From Azospirillum lipoferum (GTDB lineage: Bacteria; Pseudomonadota; Alphaproteobacteria; Azospirillales; Azospirillaceae), in assembly GCF_024170005.1 (NCBI RefSeq), contig NZ_JALJXJ010000004.1, positions 434,001 to 498,000 of the forward strand: a DNA stretch of 64,000 nucleotides, in the 5' to 3' direction. Below the pieces are notes generated by a model. The model worked only from the letters and a program-made list of their open reading frames with translations. It searched no databases and had not been told where the DNA came from. Position 1 is the stretch's first letter; every line of letters starts with the position of its first letter. The translations under genes and the position numbers were made by a program. Below are positions 1-9,200 of the stretch, piece by piece.

Positions 1-614
<614 letters not shown>

Positions 615-666
615 CGCGCCGCTCTCCTGCCCGTATTACAAGGCCATCCGTAATTCGCCCTTATCT

Positions 667-783
667 CCCTCTCCCCCCCGGGGAGAGGGTCGGGGTGAGG
701 GGGATGCGGTGCGTGGCTAGCCCGAGAATCCTCGCTATGCTCCCCCCTCACCCTAACCCTCTCCCCGGGGGGGAGAGGGGATT
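667..783. repeat. Composite palindromic intergenic repeat, shortened-spacer copy
   Basis: Two inverted arms face each other: arm one (667-704, core CCCTCTCC...GGGGAGAGGG followed by TCGGGGTGAGGGGGA) and arm two (741-783), its near reverse complement. The spacer of about 36 bp keeps the GAGAATCCTCG piece found in the copy at 44636 but lacks the middle segment present there and at 25141. It lies between two same-strand ABC genes and could fold into a large stem in RNA or act as a BIME/REP-like element. No coding role is likely. Confidence 0.8.
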
Positions 784-815
784 CATCGTGCCCCTGCCTC
801 ATTGCATTCATTTCA

Positions 816-3800
816 TCATGCTTCCGTTTCGGATCGGCTGTTTTCGGCGGTCTCGGCCTGTGGGGCAACGGGGGGAGCGGCCGGCACCGAACCGGACGGC
901 GCCTCGCTGGTCAGGCGCTTGCCGATCTGCTGGATCACCCGCATCGGCAGGTCCGGCGCCGACGACAGCAGGCGCAGCATGGTCGGCCCGTCCAGCCGCA
1001 GCAGACGCAGGTCGGTGCGCGCCCGGAAGCTGGAGAAGCGCCGGACGCCGGCCAGAAGCTCCAGCTCGCCGATCACCTCCGGCGGCTTGATGTAGGCGAT
1101 GTGCAGCGGTGGCTGGCCGTCCGGCATCAGCCGCACCTGCTCGACCTCCCCGTCCGCCAGGATGAAGGCGAATTCCGACTGATCGCCGCTGCGGTAGATG
1201 AAGTCGCCGGCCGCCACATTGCGCCAGTCCGACGAGGCCAGCAGGCGGCGCAGCACCGTTTCCGGCAGGTCGGAGAAGACGGGGGAGCGCGACAGCAGGC
1301 GCAGGGCCGGCTCGTCGGTGCCCTCCGCATCGCCCGGCATGGTGTCCTCGTCCTGGTCGGCGCCGTTCTGGCCGCGGCGGACCAGCCGGCCATCCTCCAG
1401 GTCGTAGAGCGCGTCGAAGGCGGGATTGTCGGAAATCCGCTCCTCCAGCACGATCAGCGTCATGGTCGGCAGCAGCTCCTTCATGGCCTGGAAGATGCGC
1501 AGCCGTTCCTCCGGATCGTAGCTGTTCAGTGCCTGATAGATGACGAAGATGTCGGGCTTCTTCATCAGGCCGCGGATCAGCTGCACCCGCTGGCGCACGC
1601 TGATCGGCAGCAGAGAGCCGCCGATGCCGACCTCGCCCAGCGCCACCAGGATCAGCACGAAGGCCCGTGCGTCGGTGCGCTCCAGCGCCTCGTCCACCAG
1701 GGCGCGGAGCTGGGTGATGGCGCGCGGATCCTCGGTGGTGATGCGGCCGAACAGGAGGTTGTCCATCACGTTCAGGCGCGGGTGGTAGAGGTCGGGGTGG
1801 AAGATGGCGACCTTGTCGCGCAGCTCGTGCGGCATGTCGTCGATCACGCGGGCGCGGATCGCCATGATCGCCTCGCGCTCCGCCGGTGGAATGAAGTCCA
1901 CGCCGTCGCGCTTGGGCACGATCATCAGGAACATGGTGGCGAACAGCAGCGTGTCCGCCTCCTGATGGCGGCGCTGCGGCCGTTCGGACCGGCGCTTCAG
2001 CCGGGTGACCGCCTCCACCAGCTCCTCGAACAGGGCGTCGTCGATGTGCGGGTAGCGCATGATCATGACGTCGCCGTCGTCGCTGTCGCGATAGACGCTG
2101 ACCACCCGCATGGCGAAGCGGCGGCCGATGCGCACGGCGGAGTCCCACAGCCCGTATTCTTCCATCAGGCCGCGGACGGTGGGGTTGCAGACCATGCGGG
2201 CGACGGTCAGCCGCTTGCCGTCCGGCAGGCCGGCCAGCATGTTCTCGGCGATGCTGGCATAGGGGTTGAAGTGGTCACGCTCGAAGCGGGCGAGCAGCGC
2301 GTCCAGCCCGCGTTCGGTGATCGCTTCGCGCAGCCACTGGCGGGCGCGCAGCAAGGGCTGGGCGACGAAGGGGTAGTCGTCGGGATCGAACACCTCGCGC
2401 AGGCCGCGCTGGTAGACGGCGTTCTCGCCGCCGGTGGCGGCCAGGCACTGCATGAACCATGGGCGCAGGCTGGTCCAGTCGGTGGCGCCGATCATGGCGA
2501 AATCGGTCCAGATCCCGTCCATGCTGTCGACGGAGTTGCCGGACGCCTCGGCCTCGACGATCTCGCGGCGGCGGGCGGGCGACATGGTTTCCGGATCGTC
2601 GGCCGGCGGGCGGTGGCGCAGACCGTAGGTCATGTTCTGCATCATGCTGCCGGTGAACATACGCGGTTCCGGGCTGGCATAGGCCATGCGGCGGCCCAGC
2701 AGCTCCAGCGGCAGCTCGTCCAGCGTGCGCTCGCCGATGGTGATCCGGCCGGAGGTCGGCGGCGACAGCCGGACCAGCACCTCGGCCAGACGGCGCAGCG
2801 CCAGTGCGTTGGTGCCGGCGATGCCGACCAGGGCACCCGGCGGCACCTCCAGCGACAGCCGTTGCAGCATGCGGTCGCCATACTCGTTGGCCCAGGTCAC
2901 CGCCTCCAGCCGCAGCGGGGCCTTCAGGTCCGGCGGGGTGGTGGGCGACGGCGGCGTCCAGTCGAACAGGAAGGGGGGAGAGAACTGCTCGGCGATCTGC
3001 TCGTACTTGATCTGGGCGTCGATCATGTTCTGGTAATAGTCGAGCAGCTCCTTCCAGGGGGCGGTCAGGTCCTTGAAGGCGGACAGTGCCGCCACCAGCG
3101 CGCCGATGGTCATGTCGCCGTCGAGAACCAGATAGCCGCCGATGGAGAACAGGAAGAAGGGGGTGATCTGGTTGATGAAGTTATTGAGGAATTTGACGAA
3201 ATACTTGCGCTTGTAGATCTCCAGCCGGATCCAGTAGATGCTGCCGAGATATTGCGAGAATTCCGCCAGGACGTAGCGGACGGTGCCGTTGACGCGGACC
3301 TCGCGGATGTTCTCCACGCTTTCGCCGATGCGCTCGGACAGCTGGCGGACCTTGCGCACCCGCTCCTTGCCCAGCATCTTCACCTTCAGCTGAAGCTTCG
3401 GGATGATGTAGGCCTGCACCGGGATCAGCGCGATCGACACCAGCCCGATGGTCGGTTGCTGGATGAACAGGAACAGCAGGATGGTCAGCATCGTGCCGCC
3501 CTGGTAGAGCGGCTGGGCGAAGGCGTCGCCGATGAAGCCGGCCAGCGGCTCGGTCTCCGCCGCCACGGTGGAGATCAGCTCTCCCTGGCTGACCTTGGAG
3601 AAATGGGGCAGCGGGAAGCGCAGCATGCGGTCGAGCAGCATGAAGCGCAGCCGGCGCACCTGCCGTTCGCCGACCACACCCTTGAAGGTGTTGATCCGCA
3701 TCTTGAAGGCGCCATTGGCGAGCACCAGCGCCAGGAAGGTGAAGCACAGCACCAAGAGGTAGGTCACCGGACCCATGGTGACGCCGAGGATCTGGCGTTC

Positions 3801-3953
3801 CGGCTGGGGGTCCGACAAGGCCCGGTTGATGATGATCTTCGGCAGTTCCAGCGAGGCGTAGAGCACCGGGAAGGAAGCGACCGTCAACAGGGCGAGCAGG
3901 ATCTGCTGGCGTCCGCTGTACTTCCAAATGTACTGAAATATGTTGCGGTCCAT
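816..3953 (-). CDS. Degenerate ABC exporter-like membrane protein with C-terminal cyclic-nucleotide-binding domain
   Basis: A protein of about 1045 residues. Residues 15-310 look like an ABC-exporter transmembrane domain with several hydrophobic spans. A nucleotide-binding fold begins near 350, but its P-loop reads VGIAGTNALALRR (about 376-388) with no GKS/T lysine. About 280 residues of unfamiliar sequence (about 450-730) then separate it from the second half of the fold. There the signature position reads LLPISVRQRVQLIRGL (about 781-796) and the Walker B position reads DIFVIYQAL, lacking the acidic pair. Residues 885-1010 form a cyclic-nucleotide-binding domain (LRLLSRSPVFSDLP, GDFIYRSGDQSEFAFILADGE). 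ATP hydrolysis is therefore unlikely. A structural, lipid-binding or signalling role is inference. The start is the ATG at 3953; the TTG one codon earlier is less likely. Family membership of the outer domains is firm; function is unknown. Confidence 0.8.
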   Translation of the reverse strand: MDRNIFQYIWKYSGRQQILLALLTVASFPVLYASLELPKIIINRALSDPQPERQILGVTMGPVTYLLVLCFTFLALVLANGAFKMRINTFKGVVGERQVRRLRFMLLDRMLRFPLPHFSKVSQGELISTVAAETEPLAGFIGDAFAQPLYQGGTMLTILLFLFIQQPTIGLVSIALIPVQAYIIPKLQLKVKMLGKERVRKVRQLSERIGESVENIREVRVNGTVRYVLAEFSQYLGSIYWIRLEIYKRKYFVKFLNNFINQITPFFLFSIGGYLVLDGDMTIGALVAALSAFKDLTAPWKELLDYYQNMIDAQIKYEQIAEQFSPPFLFDWTPPSPTTPPDLKAPLRLEAVTWANEYGDRMLQRLSLEVPPGALVGIAGTNALALRRLAEVLVRLSPPTSGRITIGERTLDELPLELLGRRMAYASPEPRMFTGSMMQNMTYGLRHRPPADDPETMSPARRREIVEAEASGNSVDSMDGIWTDFAMIGATDWTSLRPWFMQCLAATGGENAVYQRGLREVFDPDDYPFVAQPLLRARQWLREAITERGLDALLARFERDHFNPYASIAENMLAGLPDGKRLTVARMVCNPTVRGLMEEYGLWDSAVRIGRRFAMRVVSVYRDSDDGDVMIMRYPHIDDALFEELVEAVTRLKRRSERPQRRHQEADTLLFATMFLMIVPKRDGVDFIPPAEREAIMAIRARVIDDMPHELRDKVAIFHPDLYHPRLNVMDNLLFGRITTEDPRAITQLRALVDEALERTDARAFVLILVALGEVGIGGSLLPISVRQRVQLIRGLMKKPDIFVIYQALNSYDPEERLRIFQAMKELLPTMTLIVLEERISDNPAFDALYDLEDGRLVRRGQNGADQDEDTMPGDAEGTDEPALRLLSRSPVFSDLPETVLRRLLASSDWRNVAAGDFIYRSGDQSEFAFILADGEVEQVRLMPDGQPPLHIAYIKPPEVIGELELLAGVRRFSSFRARTDLRLLRLDGPTMLRLLSSAPDLPMRVIQQIGKRLTSEAPSGSVPAAPPVAPQAETAENSRSETEA

Positions 3954-3966
3954 CAAAGCCCTTCAG

Positions 3967-4007
3967 GGTGGCGGCCGGCAGCGTCGCAGCCGTCGCCGGC
4001 CGCCACC
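3967..4007 (-). terminator. Perfect 13-bp hairpin between methyltransferase and degenerate ABC gene
   Basis: Arms GGTGGCGGCCGGC (3967-3979) and its exact reverse complement (3995-4007) flank a 15-nt loop, just upstream of the ABC gene start and downstream of the 4108-4626 gene. There is no clear T-run on the minus strand, so it could be a weak terminator, a processing or stability element, or a protein site. Confidence 0.45.
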
Positions 4008-4107
4008 GTCATGCAGCGGGGGATGAGGGAAAGTAGATTGGCGTCGGCCGATCCGTTTTCCATCGGCGCTTTTTCCATCCGCCCCGCCCTACTCACTTTT
4101 CCACCCT

Positions 4108-4626
4108 TCAGTTTTCCACCCTCCAGGCATGGTAGGTCCAGCGCTCGTCGGGCGGAAGGGGAAGCCGGGTCCAGTTGGGACGGTCCAGCGGCCGGTCAGA
4201 CAGCACGACGCCGCCGGGCAGCATCAGCGCGTCGATCAGCGGCGCCAGCCATGCCGCTTGGCTGGCGTCATGGTTGCGATCGGTGCTGCCGAAATCGGCA
4301 TGGGCCAGCCGGGCGCAGCGGCCGAAGCGCTCCGCCGCCGCCGGCATGGTGTCTTTGAAATCGCCGACGAACAGGCGGTCCTCGTCCGGCGTCAGCTCCG
4401 GCGGCACGCGGACCCACATGTCGAAGACCAGGATGTCGCGCGGCGGGAACAGGTGGCGCAGATGGTCGAAGGTGCGGCCCTTGCCCAGCCCGACCTCCAG
4501 CACCATGCCGTCACGCCCCGAGACCTCACGCTCCGCCCAGGCCAGCGCATCGCGCTGCACCGTCATCCGGTCGATCATCCGTTCGAGCAGCGACCGGCTT
4601 TCCGCAACACCACCATCGGCCGCCAT
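4108..4626 (-). CDS. Class I SAM-dependent methyltransferase-like protein
   Basis: A 172-residue protein with a SAM-binding motif I, MVLEVGLGKGRTFDHL (around residues 41-56), followed by an acidic second strand ILVFDMW and a later LPGGVVLSDRP element, consistent with a Rossmann-fold methyltransferase. The acceptor cannot be inferred. I chose the ATG at 4626 because AGGGGAGGGGG lies a few bases upstream. The longer frame to 4710 adds an Arg-rich stretch without a good ribosome site. It lies 115 bp downstream of hmgA on the same strand, with a hairpin between, so cotranscription is uncertain. A non-catalytic SAM-binding protein is the main alternative. Confidence 0.7.
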   Translation of the reverse strand: MAADGGVAESRSLLERMIDRMTVQRDALAWAEREVSGRDGMVLEVGLGKGRTFDHLRHLFPPRDILVFDMWVRVPPELTPDEDRLFVGDFKDTMPAAAERFGRCARLAHADFGSTDRNHDASQAAWLAPLIDALMLPGGVVLSDRPLDRPNWTRLPLPPDERWTYHAWRVEN

Positions 4627-4710
4627 CGGCCCCCTCCCCTTGCCAAGCGCACGACCGGCACGCCGCAGTGTGAAAGGCTGCGCGCGCGCCGTCGAGACAA
4701 AATGTCGCAT

Positions 4711-4742
4711 GGTCGGGGCCGGCGGGTGCGCCCTGCCCGACC
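4711..4742 (-). terminator. Terminator-like hairpin at the end of hmgA
   Basis: GGTCGGG (4711-4717) pairs with CCCGACC (4736-4742), the right arm overlapping the hmgA stop codon. On the minus strand the stem is followed a little later by a short T-run (ACATTTTGTC). It fits a weak intrinsic terminator. Confidence 0.4.
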
Positions 4743-6046
4743 TATGGCCGTTTCGGGTCGAAGTGTTTGGCCAGCCCCTGCCAGCAGCGGTAATAATCGT
4801 GCTGAAGCTCGGCGGTTTCCAGTGCGTAGCGCGTGGGGCGGATCACCGCACGCGTCTCGAACATGAAGGCCATGGTGTCGGCGACCCGCTGCGGCTGCGT
4901 CGTGTCGGCGGATGTGGCCTTGGCGAAGGTCTCCGCATCGGGGCCATGGCCGCTCATGCAGTTGTGCAAGCTGGCGCCGCCGGGCAGGAAGCCCTCCTCC
5001 TTCGCGTCGTAGACGCCATGGATCAGGCCCATGAACTCGCTGGCGACGTTGCGGTGGAACCAGGGCGGACGGAAGGTATCCTCCTGCACCAGCCAGCGCG
5101 GCGGGAAGATGACGAAGTCGATGCTGTCGACGCCGGGGGTGTCGCTGGGCGATTGCAGCACCAGGAAGATCGACGGGTCGGGATGGTCGAAGCTGATCGA
5201 GCCGATGGTGTTGAAGCGGCGCAGGTCGTATTTGCAGGGGGCGTGGTTGCCGTGCCAAGCCACCACGTCCAGCGGCGAATGGTCGATGCGCGCACGCCAC
5301 AGGGCGCCGTCGAACTTCGCCACCAGTTCGAAGTCGCCGTCGACATCCTCGTACCAGGCGTCGGGCGTCAGGAAGTCGCGCGGGTTGGCCAGCCCGTTGG
5401 AGCCGATGGGGCCGAGGTCCGGCAGGCGGAAGGGCGCGCCGTAATTCTCGCAGACATAGCCGCGCGCGGTGCCGTCCGGCAGCTCGACGCGGAAGCGGAT
5501 GCCGCGGGGGATCAGGGCGATCTCCTGCGGGTCGACCTCCAGCACGCCCAGTTCGGTGAACAGGCGCAGGCGGCCCTGCTGCGGCACGATCAGCAGCTCG
5601 CCGTCGGCATCGTAGAAGAAGCGCCCCTCCATCGACCGGTTGGCGGCGTAGAGATGGATGCCGCAGCCGGTCTGCGCCTGCGGTCCGCCATTGCCGCCCA
5701 TGGTGGTGAGGCCGGCGACGAAGTCGGTCGGCGCGTCCGGCATCGGCGGCGGGTTCCAGCGCAGCTGGGTCGGCGGGGCCGGCACCTCGTCGAAGCGGCT
5801 GGTCAGGCGGCCGGGCTCCAGCGGGCGGAAGGGTTCGTGCACCACTGCCGGACGGATGCGGTAGAGCCAGGAGCGGCGGTTGTGGGCGCGCGGGGCGGTG
5901 AAGGCGGTGCCGCTGATCTGCTCGGCATAAAGGCCGTAGGGCGGGCGCTGCGGCGAATTGCGGCCGACGGGCAAGGCGCCGGGCAACGCCTCCGTCGCGA
6001 ATTCGTTGCCGAAGCCGGACCGGTAGGTGAAGGCGGGGGACGTCAT
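4742..6046 (-). CDS. hmgA: Homogentisate 1,2-dioxygenase
   Basis: Fe(II) ring-cleaving dioxygenase that opens homogentisate to maleylacetoacetate in tyrosine/phenylalanine catabolism, in the cytoplasm. The 434-residue length is standard. The N-terminus [17 protein letters not shown] and the metal-site block match the family: His331 (FHRN), Glu337 (SEF) and His367 (SGHGPD) have the same spacing as the human iron ligands H335/E341/H371. The start is the ATG at 6046 behind AGGGAGC; the frame extends 19 codons further upstream but those residues are not family-like. No maleylacetoacetate isomerase or fumarylacetoacetase gene lies in the window, so the rest of the pathway is encoded elsewhere. A perfect dyad 66 bp upstream suggests dedicated control. 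Confidence 0.97.
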   Translation of the reverse strand: MTSPAFTYRSGFGNEFATEALPGALPVGRNSPQRPPYGLYAEQISGTAFTAPRAHNRRSWLYRIRPAVVHEPFRPLEPGRLTSRFDEVPAPPTQLRWNPPPMPDAPTDFVAGLTTMGGNGGPQAQTGCGIHLYAANRSMEGRFFYDADGELLIVPQQGRLRLFTELGVLEVDPQEIALIPRGIRFRVELPDGTARGYVCENYGAPFRLPDLGPIGSNGLANPRDFLTPDAWYEDVDGDFELVAKFDGALWRARIDHSPLDVVAWHGNHAPCKYDLRRFNTIGSISFDHPDPSIFLVLQSPSDTPGVDSIDFVIFPPRWLVQEDTFRPPWFHRNVASEFMGLIHGVYDAKEEGFLPGGASLHNCMSGHGPDAETFAKATSADTTQPQRVADTMAFMFETRAVIRPTRYALETAELQHDYYRCWQGLAKHFDPKRP

Positions 6047-6111
6047 GCGGGCTGCTCCCTGAACCGGAGGATGCGGCCGGTGCCAAGCGCCGGGCGCGAC
6101 CATTTGTCGCT

Positions 6112-6137
6112 CATATAGTTTCTTTTGAAACTATATG
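6112..6137. promoter_or_regulatory. Perfect 11-bp dyad upstream of hmgA, probable operator
   Basis: CATATAGTTTC, a TTTT centre, then GAAACTATATG: both arms match over all 11 bases in an otherwise GC-rich region. It lies 66 bp upstream of the hmgA ATG, where a promoter is expected. The size and AT-rich arms are typical of MarR-like or other homodimeric repressor sites. A role in homogentisate-responsive control is inference; the cognate regulator is not next to hmgA here. Confidence 0.7.
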
Positions 6138-6157
6138 CCAGGGGAAAATGAGAAGTT

Positions 6158-6180
6158 CCCTCTCCCGGGGCGGGAGAGGG
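6158..6180. repeat. Single arm of the GC-rich palindromic repeat
   Basis: CCCTCTCCCGGGGCGGGAGAGGG, an isolated palindromic core of the repeat family, lies between the end of the TPS-caspase gene and the hmgA promoter. Confidence 0.7.
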
Positions 6181-6204
6181 CATTCGTCGATCCCCTTCCC
6201 CCCG

Positions 6205-9200
6205 TCAGTTCATGGCCCGGTCGGGCAGATCCAGCAGGAAGTCGCCGCCCTCGTCGTAGCCGGCGGTGCGGATCACGCCATATTGCGGGGTCTGCGGCGC
6301 CTCGCTGGTCACGTCCTGGCGGACCTCCTGGTAAAGGGCGTAGCCGCTGCTGTCCTTCGGCAGCGCCTGCACCCGCTTCTTCAGCGCCACCGCGAAGGGG
6401 GAGTTCACCTCGCCGTCGGCGACCGGCTCGTCGCCGCCCGACGACAGGGCCATGACGGAGCGGCGCTGCCGGATCTCGGTCTCGTTGGCGAGGCGGTTGG
6501 CATCGACCTTCTGTTCCTTGGTGAAGGCGCCGGAATAGCAGCTGTCGGACACCACCATCACATGCTTGGCCGGCATGCGGCTGAGGAAGCGGCCGATGTC
6601 GTTGTTCGACACCCAGTTGCGCGCACTGGTCGTCTCCGCATCGGCGGGCAGCCAATAGCCGGTGCCGGTTTCCTCCAGCTCATAGCCGTGGCCGGCATAA
6701 TAGACCATCACCTGATCCTGCTCGCCCACCTCGCGGCCGAGCTTGCGCAGGGCGTCGCCGATCTGCGCCTTGGTCGGGTTGCGCAGCACCCGCGTCTCGT
6801 AGCCGAGATGGTCGTTCAGCGCCTTGCCCACCGCCTTGATGTCGGCGTCGGGCGTGGTGAGCGCCGGAATGGCGCCGTCGCGGTAGCTGTCGACGGCGAT
6901 CATCAGGGCGATCTTGCGCGGCTTCGGCGGAGCGGCCGGGTCAGGAGCGGCGGTCGCGCTGTCGATGGCGATGCGCTGTTCCGTCGTCTTGCCGGTCTCG
7001 TCCGTCATGGTCAGGGTGGCTTCCTTCGCCCCCGGCTCCACCGGGATGCTGGTGCGGAACTGGCCCTGTTCGTCGATGAAGACCCAGCGGCCGTTCACCC
7101 GCGCTTCGGCCAGATTGGCGCTGTCGGCGACGATGCCGCGCAGGGTCATGGTGCCGCCGCGGGTGCGGCCGCCGCGCGCCTGTTGCAGGCTGGGCGGGGC
7201 CGAGGCGGCGGCCGGCCGGCCGAACATGTCCGCCGCCGACGGGTTCGCCACCAGTTGGCGCAGCGCGCCGGAGAAGGCCTGGGTGCGCTGTTCGCGCTCC
7301 ACCCGCTGCACCATGGCGAGGTAGGTGCGGGCGACTTGCGGCGGCAGGTTGGCCTGGGCCGCCGCCGCGCGCACCTGGGCATAGCCGCCGGGCTGGCCGG
7401 CGGCGCTGTTCTGCAGGATGCCGCCGACGCGCACCGCCACCGGGTCGCTGCTGGCGGTCAGGCCGCCGATCAGGGTGGCGACGGGAACGCTGGCCAGCAC
7501 CGCGCGCTGTTCCTGGACCGACAGGCTGCCGGTCGCCAGGGAGGTGACCGCCTGGACCATGCCGCCGCTGCCGGCCGCCTGGATGAGGGTGCCGGCCGCC
7601 GCCTGCACCTGCGGCGAGGCGAGGAGCTGCGGCCCCGGCTGCGTCAGGGTGGCGCCGGAGGAATAGGCCGCCGCCGCTTCCGCCGTGAAGGTGACCGACC
7701 GGCCGGAGGCCAGCACCACGGTCGCCGGGGCCGGGGCGGGCGGCGGCGGAGAGGTCGGGGCGGTGTTGGAGGGGGAGCTGCCGCCTGCCGCCGGGGTGCC
7801 CTGCCCTTCTCCGGTCTGGGATGCCGTGGTCTGGGATGTTGTGTTCTGGGTGGCGGTGCCCTGCTCCAGCGTCGTCAGCAAGGTCTGCGGCGTGGTCGCA
7901 GTGCCGGTGGCGGAGCCGGTGGTGCCAGTTGTCGTGGTGCCGATCGTCCGGGTGGTGGCGGTGGTTGCCACGGTGCCTGTCGTGGTCGTGGTCGGGTTGG
8001 CGGCGATCTGCGCCACCGTCTGAAGCACCGTCTGCACGGAATTGGCGGTGGAGGGCTGGCTGTTCGCCGTCGTCGAGTTGGTCGTCGAACTGGTCGTCGA
8101 ACTGGTCGTGGCGGTGGCCGACGACGTGGTGTCCGTCGTGCCCGCCGTGTCGGTTCCGGTGGTGGTGCCGGACGTGGTCGTCCCGGTGGATGGGGTGGTG
8201 GTCGTCGGCGTGCCGGTGGTGGGCGTGTCCGTGATGGGCGTCCCGGTCCCGTCGCCGCTTCCGGTGCCGGTATCCGGGCTGGTCGGCGTCGTGGGAGACG
8301 TTGGCGTTGTGGGGGTAGTCGGCGTGGTCGGCGTTGTGGGCGTGCCCGGCTCTTCCGTGACCGGCGGCGTTACCGGGGGAGGTGGTGGCGGCGGCGGAGG
8401 TGGTGGTGCCGGTGTGCTGCTGACCACCACGTCTCCGTTGCGGTACAGATCCAGCGCCTTCGCACCGGTTCCGGCAGTGCCCCGCAGGGTGACCTCGCCG
8501 GCGTCGGCCGTGATGCGGATGCTGCCGTCGGTGTCGGCATCCAGGCCGATGCCGGCGACCTCGTAGGTGACGGCGGAGGTGCCGGCCTTGCCGGTGATGG
8601 CGATGCCGCCGGACGAGGTGATCGCAGCACTGCCCCGGATCCTGACGCCCCAGGCCTCGTCGGCATCGACGGCGGTGGCGTCGCCGGTCAGCGTGATCGC
8701 ATCGGCGGCGGTGGAGCTGGAATGGATGACCGGCCCCCCTTCCCCGTCGGACGCGATCGACAGGCCGGCATTCCAGCCATTGTAGGAAACCGCCGTGCCA
8801 CGGATGGCGATCCTGCCGGTGTCGGAATCGATGGTCGACAGCCCGGTGATCGAGACGCCGTGGCTCTGATCCCCGGAATCGGAGCCTTCGCCGCGGATGG
8901 AGATGGCGCCGCCGCCGGATTGCAGCGTGCTGGTGGCGATGGCGACGCCGGCCATGTCGGAATAGTCGCCCTTCGCCGGACCGGTCGCCGGGTCGCTGCC
9001 GCCGCCCAGGGTGATGGCGCCGCCATAGGTGGTGATGCTGCTGGTGTTCAGGCGGATGGCGCCCTTGTCGAGGCTTCTGGCGCTGTTCAGCGTCACCGGC
9101 GCCCCGCCGGTGACGATGTGGCTTTCGGTAAGATACACCCCGTAGGCGGCATTCAGCGTCACCGCCCCGCCGGACCGGATGTTGGTGTTGTAGTCGAGCA

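Noticed and set aside
7740..8410. A repeat array resembling a tandem-repeat or CRISPR-like locus
   Set aside because: It is the coding DNA of the Pro/Thr-rich linker; units are degenerate triplets in frame, with no spacer structure. No CRISPR array was seen anywhere in the window.
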